DNA of 64,000 nucleotides from Mesorhizobium tamadayense (lineage in GTDB: Bacteria; Pseudomonadota; Alphaproteobacteria; Rhizobiales; Rhizobiaceae). Below, piece after piece: positions 36,447 through 45,739 of the stretch; position 1 is the first letter of the stretch, and each line of letters opens with the position of its first letter. A program made the translations under genes and the position numbers. The stretch is from the NCBI RefSeq assembly GCF_003863365.1, contig NZ_RQXT01000013.1:82327-146326 (forward strand), read 5' to 3'. The notes beneath the pieces were generated by a model. The model ran no database searches and had not been told where the DNA came from. It saw only the letters and a list, made by a program, of their open reading frames with translations.

Positions 36447-37344
36447 GCCCGATGAGATCGAGCCCGGCGCGGTGACGCTTGATGTTGTCGATGACGGTCT
36501 GCGCGGCAGTCGCTGGCTGGGTAACGCTGGCGATGTGCGGGGTCAGGATGATCTTCGGATGCGACCAGAATGGATGGCCCGCGGGCAGCGGTTCGGGATC
36601 GGTGACGTCGATCATCGCGGCCGAGAGGTGACCGCCGTCGAGCGCGGCGACAAGCGCGTCGTGGTCGAGTTGCGGCCCCCGTCCGGTGTGGACGAGCGCC
36701 GCGCCCTTGGGCAGTTTCGCGAACAGGTCGGCATCGAGGAAGCCGCGCGTATCTTCGGTCAGCGGCAAGAGGCAGATCAGTATATCGCTGGCCGCGAGCA
36801 TCTCCGCCAGCCCCTGCTCGCCATGATGACAGATCACGCCCTCGATCTGCCGCGGCGACCGGCTCCAGCCGGCGAGCGGGAAGCCGAAGGGCTTCAGCCG
36901 GTCGAGGACGGCTTGGCCGAGCTGCCCGAGGCCGAGCACGCCGGCCCGCCGCGATCCGGCCTGGAGCTGCGGGATGTCGCGCCATTCGCCGGCGCGTTGC
37001 TGTATGAGATAGGCTGGCAGATTGCGGTGCAGAGCAAGCACGGCAAGGGTCACATATTCCTGCATCATGCGCACGATGCCTTCCTCGATCATGCGCACGA
37101 TCTTGACGTTCGCGGGTACTGCTTCGAAGCGGAACTGATCGACGCCGGCACCCATGGAAAACAGGATTTCAAGGTTCCTGTAGCGGGCGAGGTTATCCGG
37201 CACAGTCCAGGTGATCAGATAGCGCACGGCGTCCGGGTCGACCGTCGCAGTGTCCGTGGTGAAAGGGAGGTCCGGCAATTCCTGGGCGAACGCCTCGGCG
37301 AAGACCGCGCCGCGTCGCGCATCGGAGTTGAACAGGAACGTCAT
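36421..37344 (-). CDS. D-2-hydroxyacid dehydrogenase (glyoxylate/hydroxypyruvate reductase A-like)
   Basis: This is a 307-residue NAD(P)-dependent reductase near GhrA in length. The cofactor motif is [16 protein letters not shown] near residue 140. The catalytic Arg is in [10 protein letters not shown] near residue 228, the Glu in DVTDPEPLP, and the His in LTPHIASVT near residue 275. The N-terminal FSMGAGVDQ and [12 protein letters not shown] also fit GhrA. It would reduce glyoxylate, hydroxypyruvate or another 2-keto acid. It starts 13 nt after the M20 deacylase stop and ends close to the cupin gene, so the three are probably cotranscribed. Confidence 0.88.
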   Translation of the reverse strand: MTFLFNSDARRGAVFAEAFAQELPDLPFTTDTATVDPDAVRYLITWTVPDNLARYRNLEILFSMGAGVDQFRFEAVPANVKIVRMIEEGIVRMMQEYVTLAVLALHRNLPAYLIQQRAGEWRDIPQLQAGSRRAGVLGLGQLGQAVLDRLKPFGFPLAGWSRSPRQIEGVICHHGEQGLAEMLAASDILICLLPLTEDTRGFLDADLFAKLPKGAALVHTGRGPQLDHDALVAALDGGHLSAAMIDVTDPEPLPAGHPFWSHPKIILTPHIASVTQPATAAQTVIDNIKRHRAGLDLIGLVDRTRGY

Positions 37345-37357
37345 CCCGGTTGCTCCT

Positions 37358-38482
37358 TCACGCCGCGCAGCGCGTGCCCAGCGCCTCGATCATCCGCTGG
37401 CAGGCGGCGAGTTCGCTGGCGAGGATGTATTCGTCCGGCCTATGGGCGCGGCCGATATCGCCGGGGCCGCAGATGATCGCATCGAACCCGGCGACCTGGT
37501 AGAGCCCGGCCTCCGTGCCGTAGCTGACGGCGGCAAGCGGCGCTTCGCCGGTCAGCTCGCGCAACAGCGTTGCCAGGTCTGCATCTTGCGGCAACGCCAG
37601 CGCCGGATAGGCGCTCATCGGCGTCCACTCGATCCGAAAGCCATCGGCCGCAAGGGCCTCGGCCCGCGCCTTGACGGGTGCGAGCAGGCTGGCCGGATCG
37701 ACGCCGGGTATGGCGCGCGCCTCCAGATCCAGCGTGCAGGTGTCGGGGATGATATTGACCGACTGTCCACCCGCCACCACGCCTGCCTGCAGCGAGGAGT
37801 AGGGCGGCTCGAAGGCCGGGTCGAACGGACCATGCGTCAGCCGCTCGGCTTCGCTCACGGCTGCGCTCAGCACATCGGCCATGGCATGGATGGCATTGAG
37901 CCCGAGGTCGGGCCGCGAGGAATGGCCGGCGCGGCCCCGGATCGTCACGCGGGCGGCCGCCTTGCCCTTGTGGCCGCGCACGGCGCGCATGCCGCTCGGC
38001 TCGCCGATGATAGCGCCGAGCGGCTTCGCGCAAAGCTCGGGAAGGCGAGCGATCAGATGCGGCACGCCGCGGCATCCGACCTCCTCATCATAGGAAAAGG
38101 CGAGGTGGATCGGTCTGGCCAGGCGCAGTTTCGTCAGGTGAGGCACAGCGGCGAGCGCAGCGGCAAGGAACCCCTTCATGTCCGTGGTGCCGCGTCCGTA
38201 AAGATGTTCGCCCTCCCGGCGCAGCGCGAAAGGGTCCGAACTCCACTGCGGCTCGCCGGCGGGGACGACGTCCATGTGGCCCGACAGGATATAGCCCGGG
38301 ACATCGGCTGGGCCGATCGTCGCGAAAAGGTTGGAACGGTCGCCTTCCGGCCCTGGGAGCAGGGTGACCTGCGTTCCGTGTTGCGCAAGATGGGCCTCGA
38401 TCCAGCCGGCGATGTCACCGTTCGGCCTGCCGGCGACCGATGGAAAAGCAACGAGACGGTCGAGGATCTCTAGGACGTCCAT
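37358..38482 (-). CDS. Acetylornithine deacetylase-type M20 metallopeptidase (ArgE/DapE family)
   Basis: This is a 374-residue zinc hydrolase of amide bonds. The first metal ligand lies in LSGHMDVVP near residue 77 and the bridging and catalytic acids in GRGTTDMKG and [10 protein letters not shown] near residue 140. A dimerisation domain is inserted at about residues 175-290, and the last metal ligand is near the C-terminus in [17 protein letters not shown]. Residues fit ArgE better than DapE. The ATG at 38482 has GAGG 9 nt upstream; an ATG eight codons earlier lacks a good site. The substrate is probably an N-acyl amino acid. A GNAT acetyltransferase gene is divergent from it. Confidence 0.88.
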   Translation of the reverse strand: MDVLEILDRLVAFPSVAGRPNGDIAGWIEAHLAQHGTQVTLLPGPEGDRSNLFATIGPADVPGYILSGHMDVVPAGEPQWSSDPFALRREGEHLYGRGTTDMKGFLAAALAAVPHLTKLRLARPIHLAFSYDEEVGCRGVPHLIARLPELCAKPLGAIIGEPSGMRAVRGHKGKAAARVTIRGRAGHSSRPDLGLNAIHAMADVLSAAVSEAERLTHGPFDPAFEPPYSSLQAGVVAGGQSVNIIPDTCTLDLEARAIPGVDPASLLAPVKARAEALAADGFRIEWTPMSAYPALALPQDADLATLLRELTGEAPLAAVSYGTEAGLYQVAGFDAIICGPGDIGRAHRPDEYILASELAACQRMIEALGTRCAA

Positions 38483-38718
38483 TCCAGTCCTCAAAACCAT
38501 TTTCAAGTTCGCCGCGATCGCCCGTCGACCGAATGCCGCAACAATTCGGAAGAGGATGTGCGCTTTCTTTCGCGATTGCGTGCCGAAAGCAGAAATGTTT
38601 CAGTCGAATCTTGCGTTGGCGCGCGGCTTTCGAGCAAATCGTATCGGTCTGGTTGTTTAGCGTTGGCAGGAGGCGGGGCGGCCATTGTGTGTCACCCGTT
38701 ACGCGATCTTTCAGAGGC

Positions 38719-39621
38719 ATGAAATTGAAGCCGTCCGGAAGCTTGAAAATCGATGCCTTCTCGATGCGCATCGGCGACATCGATGGCATCGAACTCGACC
38801 GGTTGCACGCGCACTCCCTGGCCGTGGGATGGCCGCACCGAGCCGAAGACTGGCAGTTCCTGCGTGAATCGGGACACGGGTTCGTGGCGCTCGATGAGAT
38901 CGGCCGCGTTCTCGGTTCGGCCATGTGGTTCGCGCACGGCGCCGATTTCGCGACGGTCGGAATGGTCATCACCTCGCCGCGACTGCAGACGCTGGGAGCC
39001 GGTCAATGGCTGATGAAGCGGGTCTTCGAGAAGGTCGCCGGGCGCGATCTGCGCCTCAATGCGACCCGGGCGGCCAGACGGCTCTATCTTTCCCTCGACT
39101 TTCAGCCGGAGAAGACCGTCTACCAATGCCAGGGCATCGCCCGTGCGGAGACGATGGGTGGACTGGCGGAGACACGGGGCGATATCCGGGCCTTGCACGC
39201 AAGCGACATTCCCGCGGCGATCGCGCTCGATGCGGCAGGATTTGGCGTGAGGCGTGAGGCGCTCATCGAAAAGCTCTTCGCGCACTCGGCCGCCTATGGT
39301 CTTTTCAAGGGCGACAGGCTGAACGCCTTCGCGCTCTGTCGGCCGTTCGGTCGGGGCCATGTGGTGGGGCCGGTCGTGGCGGGAAGCGACGCCGACGCCG
39401 TGGCGGTCGTCCGGCCGCACGTGGTCGACCATTCAGGATCTTTTCTCAGGATCGACACGCACATGGACAGTGGCGAGTTCGCCGCCTTTGTGTCGCATAG
39501 CGGAATGCCGGTCTTCGACACGGTGCTGACCATGTCCAGGGGCAAACGCCTCGCCGATTTTGTCGTCGCCGGCGCAGCCACGCCGACGACCTATGCCCTT
39601 GCCAGTCAAACTCTCGGGTAG
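38719..39621 (+). CDS. Two-domain GNAT family acetyltransferase
   Basis: This 300-residue protein is paralogous to the one at 28763-29602. It shares the beginning SLAVGWPHRAEDWQ, the acetyl-CoA region LQTLGAGQWLMKRVFE, RLYLSLDFQPEKTVYQCQG and the ending TTYALASQTLG. The glycine-rich loop differs (no clear R/Q-x-x-G-x-G/A), so acetyl-CoA binding is less certain than in the paralogue. The chosen ATG at 38719 has AGAGG close by; an ATG 15 codons later (MRIGDIDGIEL) is an alternative start nearer to the domain. It is divergent from the M20 deacylase, which suggests acetylation/deacetylation of a shared metabolite. Confidence 0.8.
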   Translation: MKLKPSGSLKIDAFSMRIGDIDGIELDRLHAHSLAVGWPHRAEDWQFLRESGHGFVALDEIGRVLGSAMWFAHGADFATVGMVITSPRLQTLGAGQWLMKRVFEKVAGRDLRLNATRAARRLYLSLDFQPEKTVYQCQGIARAETMGGLAETRGDIRALHASDIPAAIALDAAGFGVRREALIEKLFAHSAAYGLFKGDRLNAFALCRPFGRGHVVGPVVAGSDADAVAVVRPHVVDHSGSFLRIDTHMDSGEFAAFVSHSGMPVFDTVLTMSRGKRLADFVVAGAATPTTYALASQTLG

Positions 39622-39674
39622 TTCAGCCGGGCACGCGCGCCGATAGTCTGTCGACAAAAGAGCCGGCCGGACAT

Positions 39675-40625
39675 TCAACCCGGTTGCCAGACGTCCGGCC
39701 GCAATATCGGGTGCAAAGCCTTCAGCTCGGTTTGCATCTCAGCGATCATCCAGGCGCAGATCTCGGAGACGACAGGCCGAACCGGCCTCGAGCGCGGCGC
39801 AATCAAGTGGTGGGTCCGGCCGGTGTTGATCTGGCGGTCCGAAGCAGGGACAAGCGCGCCCTGAAGCAAGGCACGTGAAATATTGCTGAGCCAGCCGAGC
39901 GCGACGCCTTCCCCGTTCATTGCGGCCTGAAGCACCACCGCGTAGTCCGAGAATTCGAGCCGCTTTGCCTTGCTGGTCCTGCGGTCGGCTACTCGGCCCC
40001 AGGCATCCGGCCATTGAACCTTGGCATCGGTGAGATGAAGCAAGACATGGCCTTCGCCGTCCGCGTCGTGCTTCAACCGGCCATGAGCTGCCAGATAGGA
40101 CGGGCTGCAGACGGGAACGATGATTTCCGGGGAGAACTCCCAACGGTGATAGCCCTTGTCGTCATCGGCCAGGATCCTGGTGGCCAGGTCGACGTTCTCG
40201 GCCGGTCCGCGCAGAACGCCCGCGATCAGTTCGAATCTCAGGTCCACATCTGGAAATCTTGTCGTGAAGGCTCCCAGCCTCGGAACGAACCAATGCGTCA
40301 CCAGCGAGCTTGAAAGGGAGAGCGTGACGACCGGCTTTGCGGCATTCTTCTCCTTGATCCTGCGGATGACCTCCTCGATGCCGTCAAATCCTTCGCGCAC
40401 TGCCGAATAGAGCGCGCGGCCATCCGCGGTCGGGGTCAATCCCGTCGATTTCCGGGAAAAGAGGGCGACGCCAAAATCGGCCTCGAGCTGGGCGATGCTG
40501 CGGCTGACGGACGGCTGCGTGACGTTGAACTCCCGAGCAGCGGCCGTAAAGCTTGCCAGCCGGACAGCCGCCTCGAAGACCAGAAGTCCACGTGCGGAAG
40601 GAACCAGTTTTGCGAAGCCAGCCAT
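39675..40625 (-). CDS. LysR family regulator
   Basis: This is a 316-residue LysR-type regulator with helix-turn-helix at about residues 9-65 (RGLLVFEAAVRLASFTAAAREFNVTQPSVSR) and effector domain afterwards. VDLATRILADDDKGYHRWEFSPEI is typical of the GcvA/TrpI-like branch. It is divergent from the flavin oxidoreductase at 40698 with 72 nt between them, which contains an imperfect inverted repeat (40644-40670). It very likely controls that gene. Confidence 0.88.
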   Translation of the reverse strand: MAGFAKLVPSARGLLVFEAAVRLASFTAAAREFNVTQPSVSRSIAQLEADFGVALFSRKSTGLTPTADGRALYSAVREGFDGIEEVIRRIKEKNAAKPVVTLSLSSSLVTHWFVPRLGAFTTRFPDVDLRFELIAGVLRGPAENVDLATRILADDDKGYHRWEFSPEIIVPVCSPSYLAAHGRLKHDADGEGHVLLHLTDAKVQWPDAWGRVADRRTSKAKRLEFSDYAVVLQAAMNGEGVALGWLSNISRALLQGALVPASDRQINTGRTHHLIAPRSRPVRPVVSEICAWMIAEMQTELKALHPILRPDVWQPG

Positions 40626-40643
40626 ACGTCCAGCGTATAGCTA

Positions 40644-40670
40644 CCCCAAGAATTTTCAAGCTTTCTGGGG
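40644..40670. promoter_or_regulatory. Candidate LysR operator in divergent promoter
   Basis: CCCCAAGAA and TTTCTGGGG are imperfect inverted arms (7 of 9 pairs) around a 9-nt centre, between the lysR and oxidoreductase starts. TATAAT at 40688-40693 is the only clear -10-like element and stands 4 nt before the oxidoreductase ATG. Confidence 0.4.
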
Positions 40671-40697
40671 CTCCGCAAATGGCAGACTATAATTTTC

Positions 40698-42725
40698 ATG
40701 AATGGTTCGGATCCTCTGCTTCAGCCGTTTAAGCTCAAGGGACTGGTGCTGCGCAACCGCGTCATAAGCACCAGTCACGCTTCGATGCTGGACGATGGCG
40801 GCCTGCCGCTCGAGCGCTACCGGCGCTACCATGAGGAGAAGGCGCGCGGCGGTCTCGCCATGACCATGGCTGGCGGATCGGCGATGATGTCGCCCGATTC
40901 CAGCTGGGGTGGCGGTCAACTGGATCTTTCGAGCGATCGCATCGTCCCGCATCTCCAGTCGCTGTCGCAGCGAATCCATCGCCACGGCGCCGCCGTCATG
41001 TGCCAAGTATCGCATCTTGGGCGGCGCGCCACCGCCTATGCCGGCAACTGGCTCCCGCCGGTCGCGCCGTCTCGCGTGCGCGAGACGCGAAACCGGAATT
41101 TTCCGAAGGAGATGGACGACTCGGACATCGGCAGGATCGTCAGCGACTACGCAAGCGCCGCCAGGCGCTGCCGCGATGGCGATCTCGACGGCGTCGAGAC
41201 GGTGACCGGCGGGCATCTGATCGGCCAATTCCTTTCGCGCAGAACCAACAGGCGCACGGATGCCTTCGGCGGTTCGCTGGAAAATCGCGCCCGCTTCGGT
41301 CTGATGGTCCACGAAGCGATCCGTCGGGCGGTTGGCGACGACTTCGCTGTCGGCATCCGGTTCGTGATCGACGAGGCGGTCGAGGATGGGTCGGACTTCG
41401 AGGAATGCCTTGCATTCGCCCGGCTGTTCGAACGCGAAGGCCATATCGATTTCTTCAACTGCATCTTCGGCCGGATGGACACGGACTTGGCCCTGGCCGA
41501 GCAGAACATGCCCGGCATGTTCAGCCAGAGCGCGCCGTTCTTGCCGCTGGTCGGGCAATTCAAGAGGGAAACCAGGCTGCCCGTCATCCACGCGGCAGGC
41601 ATTCGCGACGTAGCCACGGCGCGGCATGCGATCCGCGAGAATCTTGTCGACCTGGTCGGCATGACGCGGGCGCATATCGCCGACCCGCATATCGTCAACA
41701 AGGTGATGCAAAGACAAGAAGAACGCATCCGCCCTTGCGTCGGCGCATCCTACTGCCTCTACAAGAAGGTCCAGTGCATCCACAACCCGGCCAGCGGCCA
41801 CGAGACGATCGTCAGCCACATCATCGGCCGGGCCGAAACGCCGAGACGGGTGGTCGTGGTCGGCGGTGGTCCGGGAGGGATGGAGGCGGCGCGGGTTGCA
41901 GCCGAGCGCGGGCACGGTGTGACCCTGCTCGAAGCCGGAGCGCGGCTTGGTGGTCAGGTGCTGGTCGCCGCCTCTGCCTCGGACCGCAAGGATCTCATCG
42001 GCATCGTCGACTGGCGTGTCGAAGAACTCGCCCGCCTCGGTGTGGATGTCCGCCTCAGCACCTATGCTGATGCGGAGACCATTCTTGCCGGCAACCCTGA
42101 CGTGGTGATCGTCGCCACGGGCGGCATTCCGGACATGGAATGGCTGGACGGCGCTGAGCACTGCGACAGCGTCTGGGACGTGCTGACCGGTGTCGTGCCG
42201 GCGAAGGACGACATCCTCATCTATGACGAGACCGGACGCCAGGCCGCTGTTTCCTGCGCCCTTCATCTCGCCCTCCGGGGGCGCACGGTCACTCTCGCCA
42301 TTGCGGACGATACGCTGGCGCTCGAGACCCCCTACCCGGACAGGGTAAGTTTCCGCAAGCGCGTGTCGGAACTCGGCATCCGGGTCGTCAGCGACGTCCG
42401 GTTGGTCAAAGCAATGCTCCATGACAACCGGGCGGTCGCCCGGTTCCGGCATGAGCTCACCGGTGCGGAAACTGAGATGAGCGCCGCCCAACTCATCGTC
42501 GAGCGTGGCACGGTCCCCATGGAGGACGTTTATCAGGAATTACGTGCCCGCTCTTCCAACAACGGCGTCACCGACATTGCGCTGATGACGGGAGTGAGGG
42601 CGAAGGGGGATACCCCTTCCCCAATCGCGGGATCGTTCGAGTTACACCGCATTGGCGACGCGGTTGCGAGCCGAGACATCTACTCTTCGATCTATGAGGC
42701 CTACCGTCTTTGTTCGCAATTGTAG
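40698..42725 (+). CDS. NADH:flavin oxidoreductase / iron-sulfur FAD protein (dimethylglycine or stachydrine demethylase-like)
   Basis: This is a 675-residue fusion. An N-terminal FMN TIM barrel of the old yellow enzyme type (LLQPFKLKGLVLRNR; VSHLGRR; GGSLENRARF) is followed by an iron-sulfur region and a C-terminal FAD/NAD domain (RVVVVGGGPGGMEAARVAAERG). It resembles trimethylamine/dimethylamine dehydrogenases and the DgcA-type subunit of N-demethylases in rhizobia. The cluster motif is CVGASYCLYKKVQC with Cys 347, 353 and 360, one ligand fewer than the usual four and with a shortened loop. No Shine-Dalgarno sequence precedes the ATG. It is divergent from its likely LysR regulator. Partner subunits were not seen next to it. 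Confidence 0.82.
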   Translation: MNGSDPLLQPFKLKGLVLRNRVISTSHASMLDDGGLPLERYRRYHEEKARGGLAMTMAGGSAMMSPDSSWGGGQLDLSSDRIVPHLQSLSQRIHRHGAAVMCQVSHLGRRATAYAGNWLPPVAPSRVRETRNRNFPKEMDDSDIGRIVSDYASAARRCRDGDLDGVETVTGGHLIGQFLSRRTNRRTDAFGGSLENRARFGLMVHEAIRRAVGDDFAVGIRFVIDEAVEDGSDFEECLAFARLFEREGHIDFFNCIFGRMDTDLALAEQNMPGMFSQSAPFLPLVGQFKRETRLPVIHAAGIRDVATARHAIRENLVDLVGMTRAHIADPHIVNKVMQRQEERIRPCVGASYCLYKKVQCIHNPASGHETIVSHIIGRAETPRRVVVVGGGPGGMEAARVAAERGHGVTLLEAGARLGGQVLVAASASDRKDLIGIVDWRVEELARLGVDVRLSTYADAETILAGNPDVVIVATGGIPDMEWLDGAEHCDSVWDVLTGVVPAKDDILIYDETGRQAAVSCALHLALRGRTVTLAIADDTLALETPYPDRVSFRKRVSELGIRVVSDVRLVKAMLHDNRAVARFRHELTGAETEMSAAQLIVERGTVPMEDVYQELRARSSNNGVTDIALMTGVRAKGDTPSPIAGSFELHRIGDAVASRDIYSSIYEAYRLCSQL

Positions 42726-42771
42726 ACGGGCGAAAGCCCGACAGCCGCAGTGGGAGGCCGAATCGAGGATG

Positions 42772-43470
42772 TCAGGCTGCGGGGCTCGTGGCGGCGCGGG
42801 AGACCGGCCTGATGCCCGCGAACATGCTGCGCGCGTTCCAGGTTGGGAAGGCTCTTACTAGCGACGGCGGACCGTCGAGTTGGATTCGGCCCCCGCCGAT
42901 GGCTTGGGCCCAGGTAAGCTGGCCGGCGTGCCATTTGACGAAGGCTTCGGCCTCCGCCGTGATGTAGAGGTCCTCGTCGAAGCCGGGGTATCTCTTGCAG
43001 ATTTCAGTGTCTCCGAACTCGATGAGTAGCCAGTAGCGCTCACGATGCGGCCGGCCGGTGAAGTCGAAACGTATGACGACGCGTCGATTCGGCAGCCGCT
43101 CTCGCCGGAGCGCATTGCACATGGACCACAGGGCCACAAAGGGGTCGAGATGCTCGGGGGCGATCTCGAGCCAACGCGCACCCCACTCACCGAGCGACTG
43201 GCAGACCGCGAACAGGTCGTGGCCCGCCGAAGTGAGCTCGTAGTGGTGCCCGCGCCCGCCAGACTTGGGCGCTGACTCGATGACACCGAGCCGTTCTAGC
43301 TGCTTGAGCCGTTGTGACAGCAGCGTATGAGAGAGTCCCGGCGCGCCCTCCAGGATTTCGCTGAAGTTTCTGCAGCCAAGGTGCAGGTTGCGGATGATCA
43401 GCGGTGTCCAGCGCTCGGCGAAGATCTCGGCGCCGCGAGCGATGGGGCAGTACTGACCGTATGTCCTCAT
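42772..43470 (-). CDS. HxlR family winged helix-turn-helix regulator with C-terminal sensor domain
   Basis: This is a 232-residue regulator. The HxlR helix-turn-helix covers about residues 8-95 (CPIARGAEIFAERWTPLIIRNLHLG...LLSQRLKQLERLGVI), followed by an SCP2/sterol-carrier-like domain of about 110 residues (RRVVIRFDFTGRP...DEDLYITAEAEAFVKWHAGQ), common in actinobacterial members. The ATG at 43470 starts MRTYGQYCPIARG, and the 69 codons before it in frame are spurious. It is divergent from the berberine-bridge-type oxidase at 43577 and surely controls it. Both have foreign-looking composition. Confidence 0.88.
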   Translation of the reverse strand: MRTYGQYCPIARGAEIFAERWTPLIIRNLHLGCRNFSEILEGAPGLSHTLLSQRLKQLERLGVIESAPKSGGRGHHYELTSAGHDLFAVCQSLGEWGARWLEIAPEHLDPFVALWSMCNALRRERLPNRRVVIRFDFTGRPHRERYWLLIEFGDTEICKRYPGFDEDLYITAEAEAFVKWHAGQLTWAQAIGGGRIQLDGPPSLVRAFPTWNARSMFAGIRPVSRAATSPAA

Positions 43471-43496
43471 AAGCCCAGTGTTGCGCGCCCGCCTTC

Positions 43497-43529
43497 GGTT
43501 GTGAAGTCCAGATTTTTGACTATACGACC
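43497..43529. promoter_or_regulatory. Candidate HxlR operator
   Basis: An imperfect palindrome with AGTC (43505-43508) and GACT (43518-43521) as the core arms and GGTTGT/ACGACC outer arms is centred at 43513 between the HxlR and oxidase genes. The size suits a dimeric HxlR protein, but the match is loose. Confidence 0.3.
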
Positions 43530-43576
43530 GCGGTCCGCCGTGGTCCGATGTGGCCTCTCGACGAGAGGAGGACACG

Positions 43577-45043
43577 ATGACGACACCTACGACGACAACA
43601 ACGCACGCAGAAGCCCACCACGGGAGCATGCAGCCAACCGTCGTGGAAATCGACGGGTTCCGAGGCTGGCTGATCAATGCCAGCCACGCCGACTACGATG
43701 TCGCCCGTGCAATCTGGAACGGCGCCATTGACCGGCGCCCGCGTCTGATCGCCCGATGCATCGGGACCGCCGACGTGGTCGCGGCCGTGCGTTTCGCTCG
43801 CGACCACGATCTGGCGATCGCCATACGGGGCGGAGGCCACGGCGTGGCGGGCACCGCCGTTTGCGACGACGGGATCGTCATCGACCTCTCGGCGATGCGG
43901 GGCGTGCGGGTCGATCCCGCCGGCGGCAGGGCGTGGGTGCAGGGTGGCGCGCTGTGGGGCGACGTCGACCGCGAGACCCAGGCGCACGGCCTGGCCACCA
44001 CCGGCGGAATCGTGAGCCATACCGGAGTCGCCGGGCTCACCCTCGGTGGTGGCATCGGCTGGCTGATGCGCAAGCATGGCCTCGCGGTCGACAACCTCCT
44101 CGCCGCCGACGTCGTGACGGCCGACGGCGAGCGGCTGCGGGCGTCCGAGGACGAGCACCCCGACCTGTTTTGGGCGTTGCGCGGCGGCGGCGGCAACTTC
44201 GGCGTGGTCACCTCGTTCGAGTTCCGCCTCCACCCCGTCGGGCCCACCGTTCTGGCCGGGCCCATCCTTTGGGACGCGAGCGACGCCGGGGAGGTCCTCC
44301 GTTTCTACCGCGACTTCATCCGCGACGCTCCCGACGAGCTCGGCACGGTCGTAAAATTCTGCACCGTGCCGCCTCTATCGGTCATCCCCGAGGAACTGCA
44401 CTGGCGCCCGGTGGTGATGGTGGGCGCGTGCTACGCCGGGCCGATCGAGGACGGTGAGAAGGCGCTCCGCCCGCTCCGCGCATTTCGGACTCCCCTCCTC
44501 GATCTGGCCGGGCCCAAGCCGTACGTGGTATTCCAGAGCGCGCTCGACTCGACCGTCCTCCACGGTTGGAACTACTACTGGAAGGCCACCCACCTCCCCG
44601 CGCTCCGCGACGACCTCATCGACGTGATCGCCGGGCACGCATTCTCCTGCTCGTCGCCACGATCGTATGTGGCAATGTTCCATCTGAAGGGGGCGGTGAG
44701 CCGAGTGGCCGAGGGGGCGACGGCGTTCGGGAACCGGCAAGCGTCGCACGCGATCATCGTCCACGCTGCGTGGCGGCCTAGCGAGAACTTCGGCAACCGG
44801 GAGACGGCCTGGACGAGGGGGGTCCTCGCCGCCCTTGGCCGCTTCCGCGAAGGCGTCTACGTCAATTTCCTCGGCGGCGACGAAGACCCCGGTCGGGTCC
44901 GCGAGGCGTACGGCGACTCCGTCTACGACCGACTAGTGGACGTGAAGACCACGTACGACCCTGACAACGTCTTCCAACGTAACCAGAACATCCGCCCTCG
45001 TACCACGCGCGTCAGCGGGGCCTTCAGGGCGCATCCTCATTAA
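43577..45043 (+). CDS. FAD-binding oxidoreductase, berberine-bridge enzyme (BBE) family
   Basis: This is a 488-residue oxidase of the p-cresol methylhydroxylase/BBE superfamily. FAD_binding_4 motifs are IRGGGHGVAGTA (His for covalent 8-alpha FAD link), VQGGALWGDVD, GLTLGGGIGWL and GNFGVVTSFEF. The usual second covalent site Cys reads Val in TGGIVSHTG, so attachment is through His alone. The C-terminal BBE tail is YVNFLGGDEDPGRVREAYG through DPDNVFQRNQNI. GAGGAGG stands 6 nt before the ATG. Ten of eleven Tyr codons are TAC, against a mostly TAT use in hyuA. The protein is close in style to actinobacterial homologues. The substrate is unknown. Confidence 0.9.
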   Translation: MTTPTTTTTHAEAHHGSMQPTVVEIDGFRGWLINASHADYDVARAIWNGAIDRRPRLIARCIGTADVVAAVRFARDHDLAIAIRGGGHGVAGTAVCDDGIVIDLSAMRGVRVDPAGGRAWVQGGALWGDVDRETQAHGLATTGGIVSHTGVAGLTLGGGIGWLMRKHGLAVDNLLAADVVTADGERLRASEDEHPDLFWALRGGGGNFGVVTSFEFRLHPVGPTVLAGPILWDASDAGEVLRFYRDFIRDAPDELGTVVKFCTVPPLSVIPEELHWRPVVMVGACYAGPIEDGEKALRPLRAFRTPLLDLAGPKPYVVFQSALDSTVLHGWNYYWKATHLPALRDDLIDVIAGHAFSCSSPRSYVAMFHLKGAVSRVAEGATAFGNRQASHAIIVHAAWRPSENFGNRETAWTRGVLAALGRFREGVYVNFLGGDEDPGRVREAYGDSVYDRLVDVKTTYDPDNVFQRNQNIRPRTTRVSGAFRAHPH

Positions 45044-45160
45044 GGCCCTGATGTCGGGAGAGCGCCGCAAGTTGAAGCAGAAGCGCGCCTCGGGGTGGGC
45101 GTCGGCGGCGATTGCGGTGCGTCGGGCAACCGCGCGGCAGGCATGACCGTGGAATCGCGA

Positions 45161-45514
45161 CTATGTCGCAGGAGCGTCGGTGAGGAAGGGCATGATGTCC
45201 ACGCCGTCTCCCGGGAAGACCGTGAAATGCGGGTGGTTCTCGAACAGGCGGGCGGCGGCATCGATGGTATCGGCCTCGACGACAATATAGCCGCAGAAAG
45301 GGTTCACGGCGTCGGCGATGCCGTCCTTGGTAACGCGCGTCGTCTTACCGACCATGCCGCCGCGATCGGGGAAAAATGTTGCATTTCTCTCCTCCCATTC
45401 CGCCCACTGCCGCAGGCCAACGGCATCAATCGCATCCTGCTCGGGCTTAGGAAGGCTGCGAAAGCGGGCGAGGTCTTCGGGCTTCATGGTGTAGACGGCA
45501 AGAAAGCGCGGCAT
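45161..45514 (-). CDS. YCII-related (DGPF/YCII fold) small protein
   Basis: This is a 117-residue protein of the dimeric alpha-beta barrel type. It begins MPRFLAVYTMKPEDLARF and has GYIVVEADTIDAAARLFENHPHF, the strand-helix of the YCII family, and ends VDIMPFLTD. Similar proteins often accompany transcription factors or oxidases, with no firmly known role. The ATG at 45514 starts at the expected family position; 11 open codons upstream are not family-like. It stands alone on the minus strand, downstream of the BBE oxidase (convergent) and upstream of the HxlR/qorB pair. Confidence 0.83.
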   Translation of the reverse strand: MPRFLAVYTMKPEDLARFRSLPKPEQDAIDAVGLRQWAEWEERNATFFPDRGGMVGKTTRVTKDGIADAVNPFCGYIVVEADTIDAAARLFENHPHFTVFPGDGVDIMPFLTDAPAT

Positions 45515-45739
45515 GCGGCGGTCTTCGTGCTGGCAGAAGGCATGCAAGCTTAGACTCCCGAAGGGCCGAAGTCACTGCGCATTACCACCTCTAGATGCCC
45601 GCCGCCTGCCCGCATTCGTTCTGCGGCAAAACGCGGATCAGCCGCCCCGATGCAATATGGGCGCGGGGCGCGACGACAATGTCCACCCCGCGGGCAACCC
45701 GAATGCAGTCTGGCCGCCAAACGATGTGCTCACGATCAT

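Noticed and set aside
34548..36455. Plus-strand frame of 635 codons opposite an aldehyde dehydrogenase
   Set aside because: It is antisense to the well-supported aldehyde dehydrogenase and cupin genes, and has no start site or domain of its own.
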